A DNA stretch of 64,000 nt from an uncultured Saprospiraceae bacterium (GCA_937941765.1 CALDGQ010000036.1:1-64000), one strand, 5' to 3'. Positions 8,044 through 16,939 are shown, counted from the stretch's first letter. The notes: a model not told the origin generated them from the letters alone. Numbers and translations: made by a program.

Positions 8044-10160
8044 GATTCAATTAATTTGAGGAATTCATCTTCCGTTAAAATTTGCACAGTTCCAAGCGCA
8101 GTGGCCTTTTTTAATTTGGAACCCGCCTTCTCTCCAGCTACTAAGATATTCAAATTCGCGCTAACTGCACTGATATTTTTCGCACCAGCATTAGTTGCTA
8201 ATTGTTGCGCTTCTTTTCTACCCATTTTTTGAAGCTTTCCAGTAAATAAAATAGTTTTTCCGAAAAATATAGCATCCTCATCAATCTCCAAAGGACGATC
8301 TTCATCCGTTTGATTGAAATTGACACCCAAAGCTTCCATATTTTCTAAAATTTGGATGTTTTTTGGATCTTGAAAATAGGCGATAACATTTTGTGTTACA
8401 ACCGGACCGATGTCTTTTATTTCGGTAAAATTTTCTTCTGTCCAATCTTTCAACTCCAAAACATGCTTGATTTCTTGTGCAATTAATTTGGATGCTTTTC
8501 GTCCGAAGTGATGGATACTCAAGCTATATAAAACGCGATGAATCGGATTCTTTTTTGCGGCATCAATTGCTTTTTTCAACTTACTTGCCGACCGTTCACC
8601 AAACCCTTCTAGTTGCGAAATAGCATCGTAATTTAGCTTGTAAATATCCGCGTTATTCTGTACCCATCCCAATTCGAAAAAACGTTCTACATAAGATTTT
8701 CCAAAGCCATCAATGTCCATCGCATCTTTGGAGACATGGTGAATCAAACGTTGTAAAACTTGTGCCTCGCAAGATGGGTTTTCACATCTCCATACTGCCT
8801 CTTTTTCTTGACGTGTTAATACTGTTTGGCAAGAAGGGCAATTGGTTGGAAATTTTATTTTCTGCTCTGAACCATCACGTAAGTTTGGCAATGATTTAAC
8901 AATATATGGAATCACATCACCAGCTCTTTCGATCAATACCGAATCTCCTAAACGAATATCTTTTCCAGTGATAAAATCTTCATTGTGCATCGAAATAGAT
9001 GAGATTGTTACTCCCGCTAATTGTGTAGGTTCTATTTTCGCAACCGGTGTAACTGCACCCACTTTTCCTACCTGATATTCGACAGCTAATAATTTAGCAG
9101 TTGCTTGTTTTGCTTTGAATTTATAAGCGATTGCCCATCGAGGATGATGATTGGTGGCACCACATTTTTTTTGCAAATTAAAGTCATTGACTTTGACAAC
9201 CATACCGTCGATTTCATATGGATATTTTTCTCTCTTCGCACTCCAGGATTCTACAAATTTTACGACCTCACCAATATTCTTGCACAATTTTTTTTCAATA
9301 GTTGGTACTTTAAAACCTAGATCACTTAAATAATTGATGGACCCAAATTGCGTATCCATTTTGGCTAACACATCCTTTCCTTTATCGTCAATCGCATATC
9401 CAACTTGATAAATAAATGCTTCTAATCCACGACCCGCAACTTCCTTCGGATCTTTCATACGCATTCCACCTGCAGCTGTGTTACGCGGGTTGGCAAAAAC
9501 ATCTTGGCCATCCTTTTCTCGCTGCTTATTCATTTTGTCAAAAATATCTTTTCGGATCAAAACTTCTCCACGTAGTTCAACGGTCTTCAATCCTTTTTTT
9601 GAAAAATTTCCAGTCAAAGGAATTGATTTAATGACACGTGCATTGACGGTTACTTCTTCTCCATTGGTACCATTACCACGAGTTGCAGCTCGAACTAATT
9701 TGTCATCGGTATAAATCAATGCAATACTTCCACCATCAAATTTTGGTTCCACACAATATTCAATATCTCCTTCCTCTTTCTGATTGATTAATTTCTTGAT
9801 TTGTGTATCAAATTCATTTAAATCTTCCGCATTATAGGAATTTGCCAATGACAACATCGGAATCAAATGAGGAACATTATTAAATGAAGTAGTCAGGTCA
9901 TTAGACACTCGTTGAGTTGGAGATTCAGGTGTAATAAGTTCTGGATTGTCAGCTTCTAATTTTTCCAACTTTTTATATAGCGAATCATATTCGAAGTCAC
10001 TAACCAATGGATCATTCAAAACATAATATCTCCATTCATGGAAAACTAAGATTTTTCTTAATTCATCGACTACTTCTGCTGGCTTAGCTGATGTGTCTTC
10101 TTTTAGATGTGTTTTTGTGAGTTTGGTGATATCTCGTTGATCTTCTTTGGTGTATCTCAT
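8040..10160 (-). CDS. ligA: NAD-dependent DNA ligase LigA
   Basis: A 706-aa NAD+-dependent ligase that seals nicks in duplex DNA during replication and repair. Domain Ia (HEWRYYVLNDPLVSDFEYD) is followed by the adenylation site EPKFDG with Lys140. An OB fold, a four-Cys zinc finger (CPSC and CENPSC, about 440-470), HhH motifs (LEGFGERSASKLKKAI) and a C-terminal BRCT domain (about 630-706, FFGKTILFTGKLQKMGR) complete the order. It is about 30 residues longer at the N-terminus than typical LigA; no later Met is available before the Ia domain, so the extension may be real or initiation may use a non-ATG codon. It is first of a ligA-tlpA-vanX run. Confidence 0.97.
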   Translation of the reverse strand: MRYTKEDQRDITKLTKTHLKEDTSAKPAEVVDELRKILVFHEWRYYVLNDPLVSDFEYDSLYKKLEKLEADNPELITPESPTQRVSNDLTTSFNNVPHLIPMLSLANSYNAEDLNEFDTQIKKLINQKEEGDIEYCVEPKFDGGSIALIYTDDKLVRAATRGNGTNGEEVTVNARVIKSIPLTGNFSKKGLKTVELRGEVLIRKDIFDKMNKQREKDGQDVFANPRNTAAGGMRMKDPKEVAGRGLEAFIYQVGYAIDDKGKDVLAKMDTQFGSINYLSDLGFKVPTIEKKLCKNIGEVVKFVESWSAKREKYPYEIDGMVVKVNDFNLQKKCGATNHHPRWAIAYKFKAKQATAKLLAVEYQVGKVGAVTPVAKIEPTQLAGVTISSISMHNEDFITGKDIRLGDSVLIERAGDVIPYIVKSLPNLRDGSEQKIKFPTNCPSCQTVLTRQEKEAVWRCENPSCEAQVLQRLIHHVSKDAMDIDGFGKSYVERFFELGWVQNNADIYKLNYDAISQLEGFGERSASKLKKAIDAAKKNPIHRVLYSLSIHHFGRKASKLIAQEIKHVLELKDWTEENFTEIKDIGPVVTQNVIAYFQDPKNIQILENMEALGVNFNQTDEDRPLEIDEDAIFFGKTILFTGKLQKMGRKEAQQLATNAGAKNISAVSANLNILVAGEKAGSKLKKATALGTVQILTEDEFLKLIES

Positions 10161-10181
10161 CAGATGTTTTTTCTTTTTGAT

Positions 10182-10268
10182 TTCGCCCCTTCAGGGCTTG
10201 CACGTATGTTGTTAGATGACAATGGGCGTTGCCCACTGTTGTTGATTTTGCTCCGTTGGAGCTGTGTT
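10182..10268. repeat. Chain of tight hairpins (family B repeat, copy 1)
   Basis: Three small hairpins follow one another: GCCC-cttca-GGGC (10185-10197), TGGGC-gtt-GCCCA (10223-10235) and GCTCC-gtt-GGAGC (10250-10262). The same modules occur at 44989-45099 with changed but still complementary stems, and related ones at 14404-14420, 20887-20994 and 41243-41289. The element sits upstream of ligA and carries no gene. Confidence 0.75.
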
Positions 10269-10270
10269 GG

Positions 10271-10339
10271 TATTTGAACGGCGACCGTGAGTACGCAGTG
10301 TACATCTGTACACGCACTCACGGCCGCCGTTCAAAAATA
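10271..10339. repeat. Long intergenic inverted repeat with inner hairpin
   Basis: Arms about 10271-10296 and 10314-10339 pair over some 24 bases with small bulges and share GAACGGCG and CCGTGAGT blocks. The tip holds a perfect inner stem GTGTACA-TC-TGTACAC. GAGTACGC in the left arm is shared with the element at the window start. It ends 16 bases from the stop of the T9SS gene at 10355, so it may act in its transcription termination. Confidence 0.8.
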
Positions 10340-10354
10340 CTAATATCTAATAAC

Positions 10355-11227
10355 TTAAAGACCTTTGCAAAAGGTCTTTACTACTTTCGTTTTTTCATTT
10401 TCTAAAAGGATACTGTAAACTCCAGATGGGAATTGAGTTGCATCGATTTGGAAAATCTCATTTTGTTGAATGGTTCTGTTTTCTGATACAACCAATTGTC
10501 CTAGTTGATTAAAAATGCTAACAACATAATCACCACTAATTGATAATTTGCTTTCAATATTTAAAAGATCATTAACAGGGTTAGGGAAAATGGAGAGATT
10601 GTTTTCGTTTGCAAATTCTTTTGTTGGAATTATGCCATCTTCTGTCAGTGTCAAGGTACTACATGCTGCCGCATCACCACTGGTCATGCCGTTTCCATTA
10701 ACACCATTTCCACAGGAATAAAAAGTAACAGGACCTGAGCCAGTAGGAGGACCCACCCACATCATCTGGAATTGATTACTTGTACTGATACCATTATGTT
10801 CTGCATACCAATTTCCAGTATTGTCAGCAAAAGCTAACTTTACATTGGCATCAGGATTTGCTAATAAATTGACATCAGAATTATCTGAATCATATAGGTT
10901 AACAATTTGAAAACCGTAACCAGCAGGATCTAAACCTCCAGGAACATTATTGATAGTAACTCGACAAGTATAGAAATCACCAGGAATGTAAGTCGTTACT
11001 GCAAGACCGGTAGTAGTGCTTAGAATTTCAATATCTAGTGTAACCTGAAAATCAGTACCAGAATTATGACAAGTCATACACGTACGAGGTTGTCCATTGG
11101 AAGTTTCATCACCAGGTGCTCCGGTATTACCCCAATTAAAAGTATCCGCTCTTCCAGAAGAATTGCTTAAAAATAGAAATGCCATAAAAAGACATCCTAA
11201 AAAAGTGTAAGTAAATTTTAATTTCAT
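10355..11227 (-). CDS. T9SS-sorted secreted protein with CxxCH motif (choice-of-anchor V-like)
   Basis: A 290-aa protein from the ATG at 11227; an in-frame ATG 18 bases upstream adds only MKKIRL. The signal peptide covers residues 1-27. GAPGD followed by CMTCH (50-54) is the start of the domain NCBI calls choice-of-anchor V, a reeler-like beta-sandwich in which CxxCH may bind heme. A beta-rich body (about 55-210) follows. A type A sorting domain ends the protein (LSIFPNPVNDLL, FNQLGQLV, FPSGVYSILL). It should therefore be exported to the cell surface. Heme attachment is a possibility from the motif only. A weak promoter (one mismatch) is at 11243-11250. Confidence 0.85.
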   Translation of the reverse strand: MKLKFTYTFLGCLFMAFLFLSNSSGRADTFNWGNTGAPGDETSNGQPRTCMTCHNSGTDFQVTLDIEILSTTTGLAVTTYIPGDFYTCRVTINNVPGGLDPAGYGFQIVNLYDSDNSDVNLLANPDANVKLAFADNTGNWYAEHNGISTSNQFQMMWVGPPTGSGPVTFYSCGNGVNGNGMTSGDAAACSTLTLTEDGIIPTKEFANENNLSIFPNPVNDLLNIESKLSISGDYVVSIFNQLGQLVVSENRTIQQNEIFQIDATQFPSGVYSILLENEKTKVVKTFCKGL

Positions 11228-11299
11228 AAGTCTAATTTTTTTCAAGTATAGGGAAAATATTTTTTTTTAAAATGGAATTGAACTGAATTGTAATTTGAC

Positions 11300-11842
11300 T
11301 TACAAAAAACTTTTTGCAGGCCTTTTACCAATCGTACCTCGGAAATAATCGTAGATGATATCAAAGTCATTTTCCATGTTGTCTGTCAAGTAAAAAGGCT
11401 CCCGAAGAACGACTTGTTTATTCTTAAAATCAAACTTTATCATAATGACAGGAACATCTGCTTTTTTGGCAATGTAATAAAAACCAGTCTTGAATTTTTC
11501 GACTTTATCTCGTGTTCCTTCTGGTGCAACTTGAATGGCAAATTCATCTCTCGAATTGTATTCATTAACGACTGCATCGACAAAATTTGTGTTTTTTGAC
11601 CTATCAACAGATACTCCATTCAAAGCCTTTAATATCCAACCCAATGGTGGGAAAAATAGAGATTTCTTAGCTACAAACTTGATGTCCTTTTTCATGTAAC
11701 TCCGCAATAAAACACCAATAGGGAAATCCCACGCGGATGTATGTGGTACTACAATGCAGATGTATTTTTTCATGTCAGGAAAAGGGCCCAAAATTTTCCA
11801 ACCCCACAATTTCAAGATAAGCGCACTTATTTTGCTAAACAT
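11300..11842 (-). CDS. Lysophospholipid acyltransferase family (PlsC-like) protein
   Basis: A 180-aa short acyltransferase. The catalytic HX4D motif is HTSAWD (His34, Asp39), and the glycerol-phosphate-binding motif is PEGTR (residues 107-111), both at the usual spacing. The protein is shorter than canonical PlsC (about 240 aa) and belongs to the compact group common in Bacteroidota, related to enzymes acting on glycerolipids or aminolipids. N-terminal residues 1-32 are partly hydrophobic and probably lie on the inner membrane. The substrate is not evident. It is monocistronic with a very clear -7 element at 11880-11887. Confidence 0.88.
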   Translation of the reverse strand: MFSKISALILKLWGWKILGPFPDMKKYICIVVPHTSAWDFPIGVLLRSYMKKDIKFVAKKSLFFPPLGWILKALNGVSVDRSKNTNFVDAVVNEYNSRDEFAIQVAPEGTRDKVEKFKTGFYYIAKKADVPVIMIKFDFKNKQVVLREPFYLTDNMENDFDIIYDYFRGTIGKRPAKSFL

Positions 11843-11868
11843 TGTTGATTCTTTTGATAATTCTTGTC

Positions 11869-11889
11869 TGTAATTTTGGCAAAATTACA
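11869..11889 (-). promoter_or_regulatory. Palindromic promoter element before the acyltransferase gene
   Basis: TGTAATTTTG (11869-11878), one central G, and CAAAATTACA (11880-11889) form a perfect 10-base inverted repeat. Each arm contains a perfect -7 consensus TAATTTTG, one on each strand. The minus-strand copy (11880-11887) fits the acyltransferase start at 11842 with a leader of about 30 bases. The plus-strand copy points toward the CotH gene about 130 bases away. Confidence 0.55.
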
Positions 11890-11984
11890 ATAAATTGATT
11901 GCTGATTATTAAGGTTTTACAAATTGTATTAAAAATCAATTTAAAATTTAATGATTGCAATCTTTACTTCCATTTTAAAATGAG

Positions 11985-11992
11985 TTATTTTG
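11985..11992 (+). promoter_or_regulatory. Candidate -7 element for the CotH-domain gene
   Basis: TTATTTTG differs from TAnnTTTG by one base. It overlaps the first possible TTG start codon (11990) and therefore argues for initiation at the in-frame TTG at 12017. Confidence 0.4.
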
Positions 11993-12016
11993 CATAATCA
12001 GAAACAGGAACTTGCC

Positions 12017-14359
12017 TTGAATAAAACAACCATCATACTCTTTTTTCTTTCGCTATTCTTACCTACAATAGCAGTCTCTCAGAGTAATGATGTAAACAAA
12101 TCTGATAAGAAGCAATTTCTGAAATTGGAATTCGCTGTAGATGCTGGTTTTTATAATCAACCTATTTTCTTGGAAATGTATGCCGACGATGCTCGGATAT
12201 TTTATACGGTCGATGGACAAGAGCCTAATACAGAAGCATTTCTATATGAAGGACCTGTTTTGATTGACAAGACGACCGTCATTCGTGCGAAAGCATACAA
12301 GGGTAAAATGAGAAGTAAGATTAAATCTTCTACCTTTTTCATTGACGAACCTAAAACTACCTTTCCGACAGTTTCTATCATTATGCCTCCTGAAGAATTG
12401 TTCGATCCAGACAGAGGAATGTTTGTGAGAGGAACCAATGCAGTGGACACGACTTGGAAAAAAACAGATGCAAATTTTTGGGGCCGAAAAGAGATTAAAA
12501 TTCACACTGAGATTTACGAAAATGATAAGCGTTCGGTCTTTGATAGCAACACCGGGTTTAGATTGTTTGGAGGAATGAGTCGTTTGTTTCCTCAAAAGTC
12601 TTTTACACTTGTTGCAAGAGATCGATATGGTAAAAAAAGGATTCGACATAAAATATTTGGAGAGGATGGTGCTAAGAAATTTAAATTTTTAGTACTTAGA
12701 AATTCTGGTTCGGATTGGGGTAAAAGTCATTTTAGAGATGGTTTGATGACTTCATTGGTAGAAGATTGGGATATCGAAAAACAAGATTACCGTCCTTCTC
12801 ATGTTTATATCAATGGGAAGTATTGGGGCATCTACAATATTCGCGAAAAAGTGAATCGGTACTTTGTCGATACTTATCATGATGTTGATAAAGACAGCAT
12901 TGATTTGATTGAGCATCGTATGTCGTTGAAAAGAGGAAGTACTAGAGACTATAAAGGTCTGCTAGCTTTTTTCCAGAAACGAGATATGGCTGATCCAATC
13001 AACTATGAGTATATCCAAACCAAAATGGAATTGGAAAATTTCATGGACTATCAAATTGCTCAGATATTTTTCAACAATAAAGATGCAGGTGGAAATATTA
13101 AATTTTGGAAACCACAAGTGGAGAATGGAAAATGGAGATGGATATTATATGACACAGATTGGGGATTTAATCTTCATGATTCTAAAGGCCATAAAGTAAA
13201 TTCTCTAAAATTTCATACCGCAGAAAATGGTCCAGAATGGCCCAACCCTCCTTGGAGCACATTGATATTAAGAAGTCTTTTGGAGAATGATGATTTCAGA
13301 AATAAATTTGTCAATAGATTTATGGATCGATTGAATACTTCTTTTCAGAAAGATGTCGTGCTTCAAAAAATTGATGAATTCAGTGCTACCCTAAGACCTG
13401 AAATTGGTCGACATTTTAAACGTTGGAAATTGTCTCCTAAAACGTATAAAAGTCATATTAAGAGAATGCGCAAGTTTGCTTTTGAACGCCCAACTTATAT
13501 GAAAGCGCATTTGAAAGAATATTTTGAAGCGGGAGCGGAAGTAAGTTTGAAAATAAACCCAACGCAAGGTGGTGATATTGTGTTGAATGGAAACTTGAAA
13601 ATTAGAGATCAACATTTTAGCGGTAAATATTTTGATAACATTCCGATTACATTGCAAGCTGTACCTGACTATGGTTTTAAATTTTCTCATTGGGAAGGTG
13701 TATCTATTGAAAATGAAGATAACAATGATCTTACTTTTAATCTGCCAAATGAAGGCCTAGATGTGAAAGCTGTATTTGTACCTTATGTTCACCCTTTAGA
13801 AGGGAAAGTTTTTGTGAATGAAATTAGTGCCAACGATAAGAAAGCTGGTGACTGGGTTGAGATTTTTAACAATGGTGACCACGAAGTTGATTTGGAAAAT
13901 TGGTTGTTTACAGACAAAAATAATTATTTCAGATTACCACCTTTTATCCTAGAAAAAGGAGCGTATGTAATCGTTTCACAAGACACTGCTTTATTTAGAA
14001 AAAATTATCCAGCTGTCAATAATGTGATCGGTAATTTCAAATTTGGACTGAACAAATCGAAAGAACAAATAGGATTATACTCTCAAGATGCTGCTTCAAT
14101 TGATAGTGTTGCTTATGAAATCACGTCAATGAAAAAAACTTTCTCATTAAGTCTTTTGATGCCTCATCTTGATAATGGGGATCCTACTAATTGGGAAGTC
14201 AATTTCGGAAAAGGGACACCTGAAAGTCCAAACCCTTTCTACTTATATAGTGAGATTAAATCGGAGCAGGAGCAGTGGATTCGCATTGGTGTTGGTGTTG
14301 GGATTTTTCTTTGTGCTATGTTGTTGTTGACATTTCGGGATCGTCGGCATGGGTATTAG
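12017..14359 (+). CDS. CotH-kinase-fold surface protein with chitobiase-like, InlB-like and lamin-tail domains
   Basis: About 780 aa from a TTG at 12017; an earlier in-frame TTG at 11990 is possible but overlaps a -7 motif. A signal peptide precedes AVSQS. Domains in order: chitobiase/beta-hexosaminidase C-terminal-like repeat (FYTVDGQEPN), a long CotH kinase-like domain (about 160-480, including RDGLMTSLVED and YDTDWGFN), an InlB-like beta domain (NPTQGGDIVLNG, FSHWEGV), a lamin-tail domain (VNEISANDKKAGDWVEIFN), and one C-terminal TM helix about 15 residues before the end. CotH proteins are secreted protein kinases; activity here is unproven. A TM anchor instead of a T9SS tail is unusual for such architectures. 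Confidence 0.85.
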   Translation: MNKTTIILFFLSLFLPTIAVSQSNDVNKSDKKQFLKLEFAVDAGFYNQPIFLEMYADDARIFYTVDGQEPNTEAFLYEGPVLIDKTTVIRAKAYKGKMRSKIKSSTFFIDEPKTTFPTVSIIMPPEELFDPDRGMFVRGTNAVDTTWKKTDANFWGRKEIKIHTEIYENDKRSVFDSNTGFRLFGGMSRLFPQKSFTLVARDRYGKKRIRHKIFGEDGAKKFKFLVLRNSGSDWGKSHFRDGLMTSLVEDWDIEKQDYRPSHVYINGKYWGIYNIREKVNRYFVDTYHDVDKDSIDLIEHRMSLKRGSTRDYKGLLAFFQKRDMADPINYEYIQTKMELENFMDYQIAQIFFNNKDAGGNIKFWKPQVENGKWRWILYDTDWGFNLHDSKGHKVNSLKFHTAENGPEWPNPPWSTLILRSLLENDDFRNKFVNRFMDRLNTSFQKDVVLQKIDEFSATLRPEIGRHFKRWKLSPKTYKSHIKRMRKFAFERPTYMKAHLKEYFEAGAEVSLKINPTQGGDIVLNGNLKIRDQHFSGKYFDNIPITLQAVPDYGFKFSHWEGVSIENEDNNDLTFNLPNEGLDVKAVFVPYVHPLEGKVFVNEISANDKKAGDWVEIFNNGDHEVDLENWLFTDKNNYFRLPPFILEKGAYVIVSQDTALFRKNYPAVNNVIGNFKFGLNKSKEQIGLYSQDAASIDSVAYEITSMKKTFSLSLLMPHLDNGDPTNWEVNFGKGTPESPNPFYLYSEIKSEQEQWIRIGVGVGIFLCAMLLLTFRDRRHGY

Positions 14360-14366
14360 TTGCCTT

Positions 14367-14473
14367 TGGTCGAACGTTTTTACCATTCTTTGCTGTTATG
14401 TCGTCCCTTCAGGACTTTACTTTAACAATAGTAATACACATTTCCTGATTTCATTTCCTATTAATTGATGTCC
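14367..14473. repeat. Duplicated 3' end of the SGNH hydrolase gene (copy 1, remnant)
   Basis: This 107-base segment matches 14503-14600 almost base for base apart from a 9-base insertion (near 14428-14442). Copy 2 spans the real 3' end and stop of the SGNH gene. In copy 1 the minus-strand frame stays open through the insertion and reaches the same stop, so it looks like the tail of a second, deleted gene copy. It contains GTCC-cttca-GGAC, a family B hairpin. Confidence 0.85.
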
Positions 14474-14502
14474 TTTTGAGAAACCGATGAACTTCACATT
14501 TC

Positions 14503-14600
14503 TGGTCGAACGTTTTTACCATTCTTTGCTTTTATGTCGTCCCTTCAGGACTTTACTTTAACAATATTTTTCTGATTTCATTTCCTATTATTTGATGTCC
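14503..14600. repeat. Duplicated 3' end of the SGNH hydrolase gene (copy 2, in situ)
   Basis: Second copy of the repeat described at 14367-14473. It covers the last ~16 codons of the SGNH gene plus about 50 bases downstream. Identity outside the 9-base indel is close to complete, indicating a recent event or gene conversion. Confidence 0.85.
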
Positions 14601-15593
14601 AGCTTCATTCCAGTGATATCCATCTTCTGAATTTACTGTTTGCTTTTGTTGTTGTGCTTTTTGAATCGCTTGTGCTGGTTCTGAATAAAATGGAATTTGA
14701 TGTTTCTTGAATAGTTGTTGAAATTCTGACAATTGAGGGTTAAATAAACTGGCTGAGAAACCAATAAATTTTACATCAGCAGGAACTCGTGCTTTAAATT
14801 TTTCAAGAATCTTATCAGAAATTTTTACAGATTGATCAAAGTGATGGTAGCCACGTTTTTGTTCTGCGATTTTCTTTTCGGCTAAGACCGCAGCTGTATT
14901 TGTTTTTTGTTGTAAGACATTAAATTTGAAAGCGAGATAACTTAAAAACTTAGACTTAGCAATAATGCGTTGCGCTTTTGGAACAGGTTTGTAATATTCA
15001 GTCGTACCATCTAATTTCAAATAAGGTCGTTCCAATCCAACTTTATATCCACTTTCCAATTCCAGTTGATGATAGTTGTCAATGAAATCATTGTCGCAAG
15101 TTTGCAAGACGACGACATCTGGCTTGATGATATCCAGGAATTTATCCAAGACCATATATTGTTGCCAATTTCCATAACCGGCTTGACCAAAAGCAAAGAC
15201 TTCAATATCTAAACTGTCTTTTAATAAATTATAAAAAAGTTTGTCATTGGATACTTCAACACTTTGGATGTAAGAATCTCCAAGGAAAAAAACTTTCTGC
15301 TTCTTGGAATTCACATCACCCCATTCTCTAAATCCATTTTTCCCCGTTTGATAAATTACGTCGTATTCATTTCCAGCGGAGTCCTTTTGTTTTCCTACCT
15401 GCTTGTCATTCGATTTGGTATACCAACCGAATGTTGAATCCACATCTGCTTTTTGATAATGTGCAGGTGGTTGATAAAACATACTTGCCACCAATTCTCC
15501 CACTAAAAAAATAATCCCTGTGAAAAAGAGAATGCTAATAATGGTAAAGAGAATTTTTCTCCCTGTTGTCAACGGTCGTTTGGTATCAGTCAT
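14553..15593 (-). CDS. SGNH/GDSL-type hydrolase, membrane-anchored
   Basis: A 346-aa protein with one N-terminal TM helix (about 13-36) and an SGNH hydrolase fold. The block I nucleophile is FLGDSY (Ser107). Block V is DGYHW (Asp324, His327) near the C-terminus, and CDND in the middle could supply the block III Asn. Such membrane-attached esterases often remove or transfer acetyl groups on surface glycans, but the substrate is not determinable. The start overlaps the 3' end of an upstream polytopic membrane protein by 8 bases, so both are co-translated. The 3' end is duplicated downstream (14367-14473). Confidence 0.85.
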   Translation of the reverse strand: MTDTKRPLTTGRKILFTIISILFFTGIIFLVGELVASMFYQPPAHYQKADVDSTFGWYTKSNDKQVGKQKDSAGNEYDVIYQTGKNGFREWGDVNSKKQKVFFLGDSYIQSVEVSNDKLFYNLLKDSLDIEVFAFGQAGYGNWQQYMVLDKFLDIIKPDVVVLQTCDNDFIDNYHQLELESGYKVGLERPYLKLDGTTEYYKPVPKAQRIIAKSKFLSYLAFKFNVLQQKTNTAAVLAEKKIAEQKRGYHHFDQSVKISDKILEKFKARVPADVKFIGFSASLFNPQLSEFQQLFKKHQIPFYSEPAQAIQKAQQQKQTVNSEDGYHWNEAGHQIIGNEIRKILLK

Positions 15594-16929
15594 TTTTGAA
15601 ATTTAAATATTGGCCCATATTGATGTTGTACAAAATCGGAATCGACATAAACAATGGCAACATGTATAAGTACGTAAAAGAAACATACATCAACGAAAAG
15701 AAAACGATTAAATAAATTTTCAGTGCAAAGATGAGATATAATTTTACATTTAAACCCTTCATTCTGTTGAACCAATAATACAGAAAAATTCCTACAGCCG
15801 TCATTATTGAAACGATTAAGTGTACCCATTTATTAACACCCAATCTTCCTAAAACATCTCCATCAATAAAGTCATAGAAGTAAATAGAAAAAGTCATTCC
15901 GTTGACGAGATAATGTGGTTTGTCTGTTGCAGCTTGCCATGGTTTAGGAAACCACATGGTATTTACAGTATCTGCATAGTATGCCATTCCTTTTCCAAAA
16001 GATTCCCATCGTTGTGATAAAAAAGGTAAAATATAAAAAAGCACAATTCCCACAACAATATACAGCCCAATTTTAAAAGCACCTTTGAAACCATACTCTG
16101 CCCAATAAATCAATAAATAAACGGGTAACCAAAATGAAAAAGCATAACGAGATAATAAGCAGATTATAATTCCAAGTGCAATCACCATTTTAGATCGATG
16201 AAAAACTGTCAGGCACAAAATTAGATAATGCGCAACAATGGTCAACTCAACTGCTTTCCCAAAAAAATTATCATTCGTAATCAGCAATTGATGGACGAAA
16301 AAGAATGGGACAACTGCTTTTAAAACAACAAAGAAAAGATTGGATTCTACTTTATAAATTCGATAAAAATAAAATGGCAATACCACTAAAAAATAAACCA
16401 GTGGGGTCCATCGATAATCAATTTGTGCCAACTCTGAAAAGGTATATGGCAACCACATAAATGGCATATAAGTCGGATCTACTGTCCAACCTGGAAATGG
16501 CATAGGATTGTATACCACTTCTCCTGCCAACATCCGCTGTACATAATATACCATGGAAGGTACGACATCAGATTCCATCGCAGTCGCTGGAACGCGCGCT
16601 ATGGTTTCACCCAATACGCTGGCATTGATCCAAGAACCACCAATAAATACAATGGCTAAAAGAATGAGATGAGAAATAGGTCGATCAGATTTTGTTGAGA
16701 CTGCATTTTTAAAAACACCGAGTTTTATTCCACACATCCCAACCAACAATCCTGCAACCATCCAAATGATGACACTTACATATACATTCGGCCAAGTTCT
16801 CCAAAGGGTAAGCATTTGTAATTCTACAAACGTAGCAATCCAAAGTAGGATGAGTGCAAGAATATTTCCGTTGAGTTTTCCCTTCAAGGTTTGTTTTTTT
16901 GAACGCTGAAGATAGTGGTTTTTTACCAC
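15586..16929 (-). CDS. Polytopic membrane protein, possible GT-C-type glycosyltransferase
   Basis: A 447-aa protein with about ten hydrophobic helices spread from residue 20 to 440. It has Trp/Tyr-rich extracytoplasmic loops (for example FPGWTVDPTYMPFMWLPYTFSELAQ). This resembles GT-C glycosyltransferases or DUF2029 proteins, but I see no firm catalytic motif, so the assignment is tentative. It is translationally coupled to the SGNH hydrolase, a pairing that would suit synthesis and modification of a surface glycan. A repeat region (16940-17115) lies directly upstream, and no promoter was recognised. Confidence 0.7.
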   Translation of the reverse strand: MVKNHYLQRSKKQTLKGKLNGNILALILLWIATFVELQMLTLWRTWPNVYVSVIIWMVAGLLVGMCGIKLGVFKNAVSTKSDRPISHLILLAIVFIGGSWINASVLGETIARVPATAMESDVVPSMVYYVQRMLAGEVVYNPMPFPGWTVDPTYMPFMWLPYTFSELAQIDYRWTPLVYFLVVLPFYFYRIYKVESNLFFVVLKAVVPFFFVHQLLITNDNFFGKAVELTIVAHYLILCLTVFHRSKMVIALGIIICLLSRYAFSFWLPVYLLIYWAEYGFKGAFKIGLYIVVGIVLFYILPFLSQRWESFGKGMAYYADTVNTMWFPKPWQAATDKPHYLVNGMTFSIYFYDFIDGDVLGRLGVNKWVHLIVSIMTAVGIFLYYWFNRMKGLNVKLYLIFALKIYLIVFFSLMYVSFTYLYMLPLFMSIPILYNINMGQYLNFKND

Positions 16930-16939
16930 TTAGTGCTTA

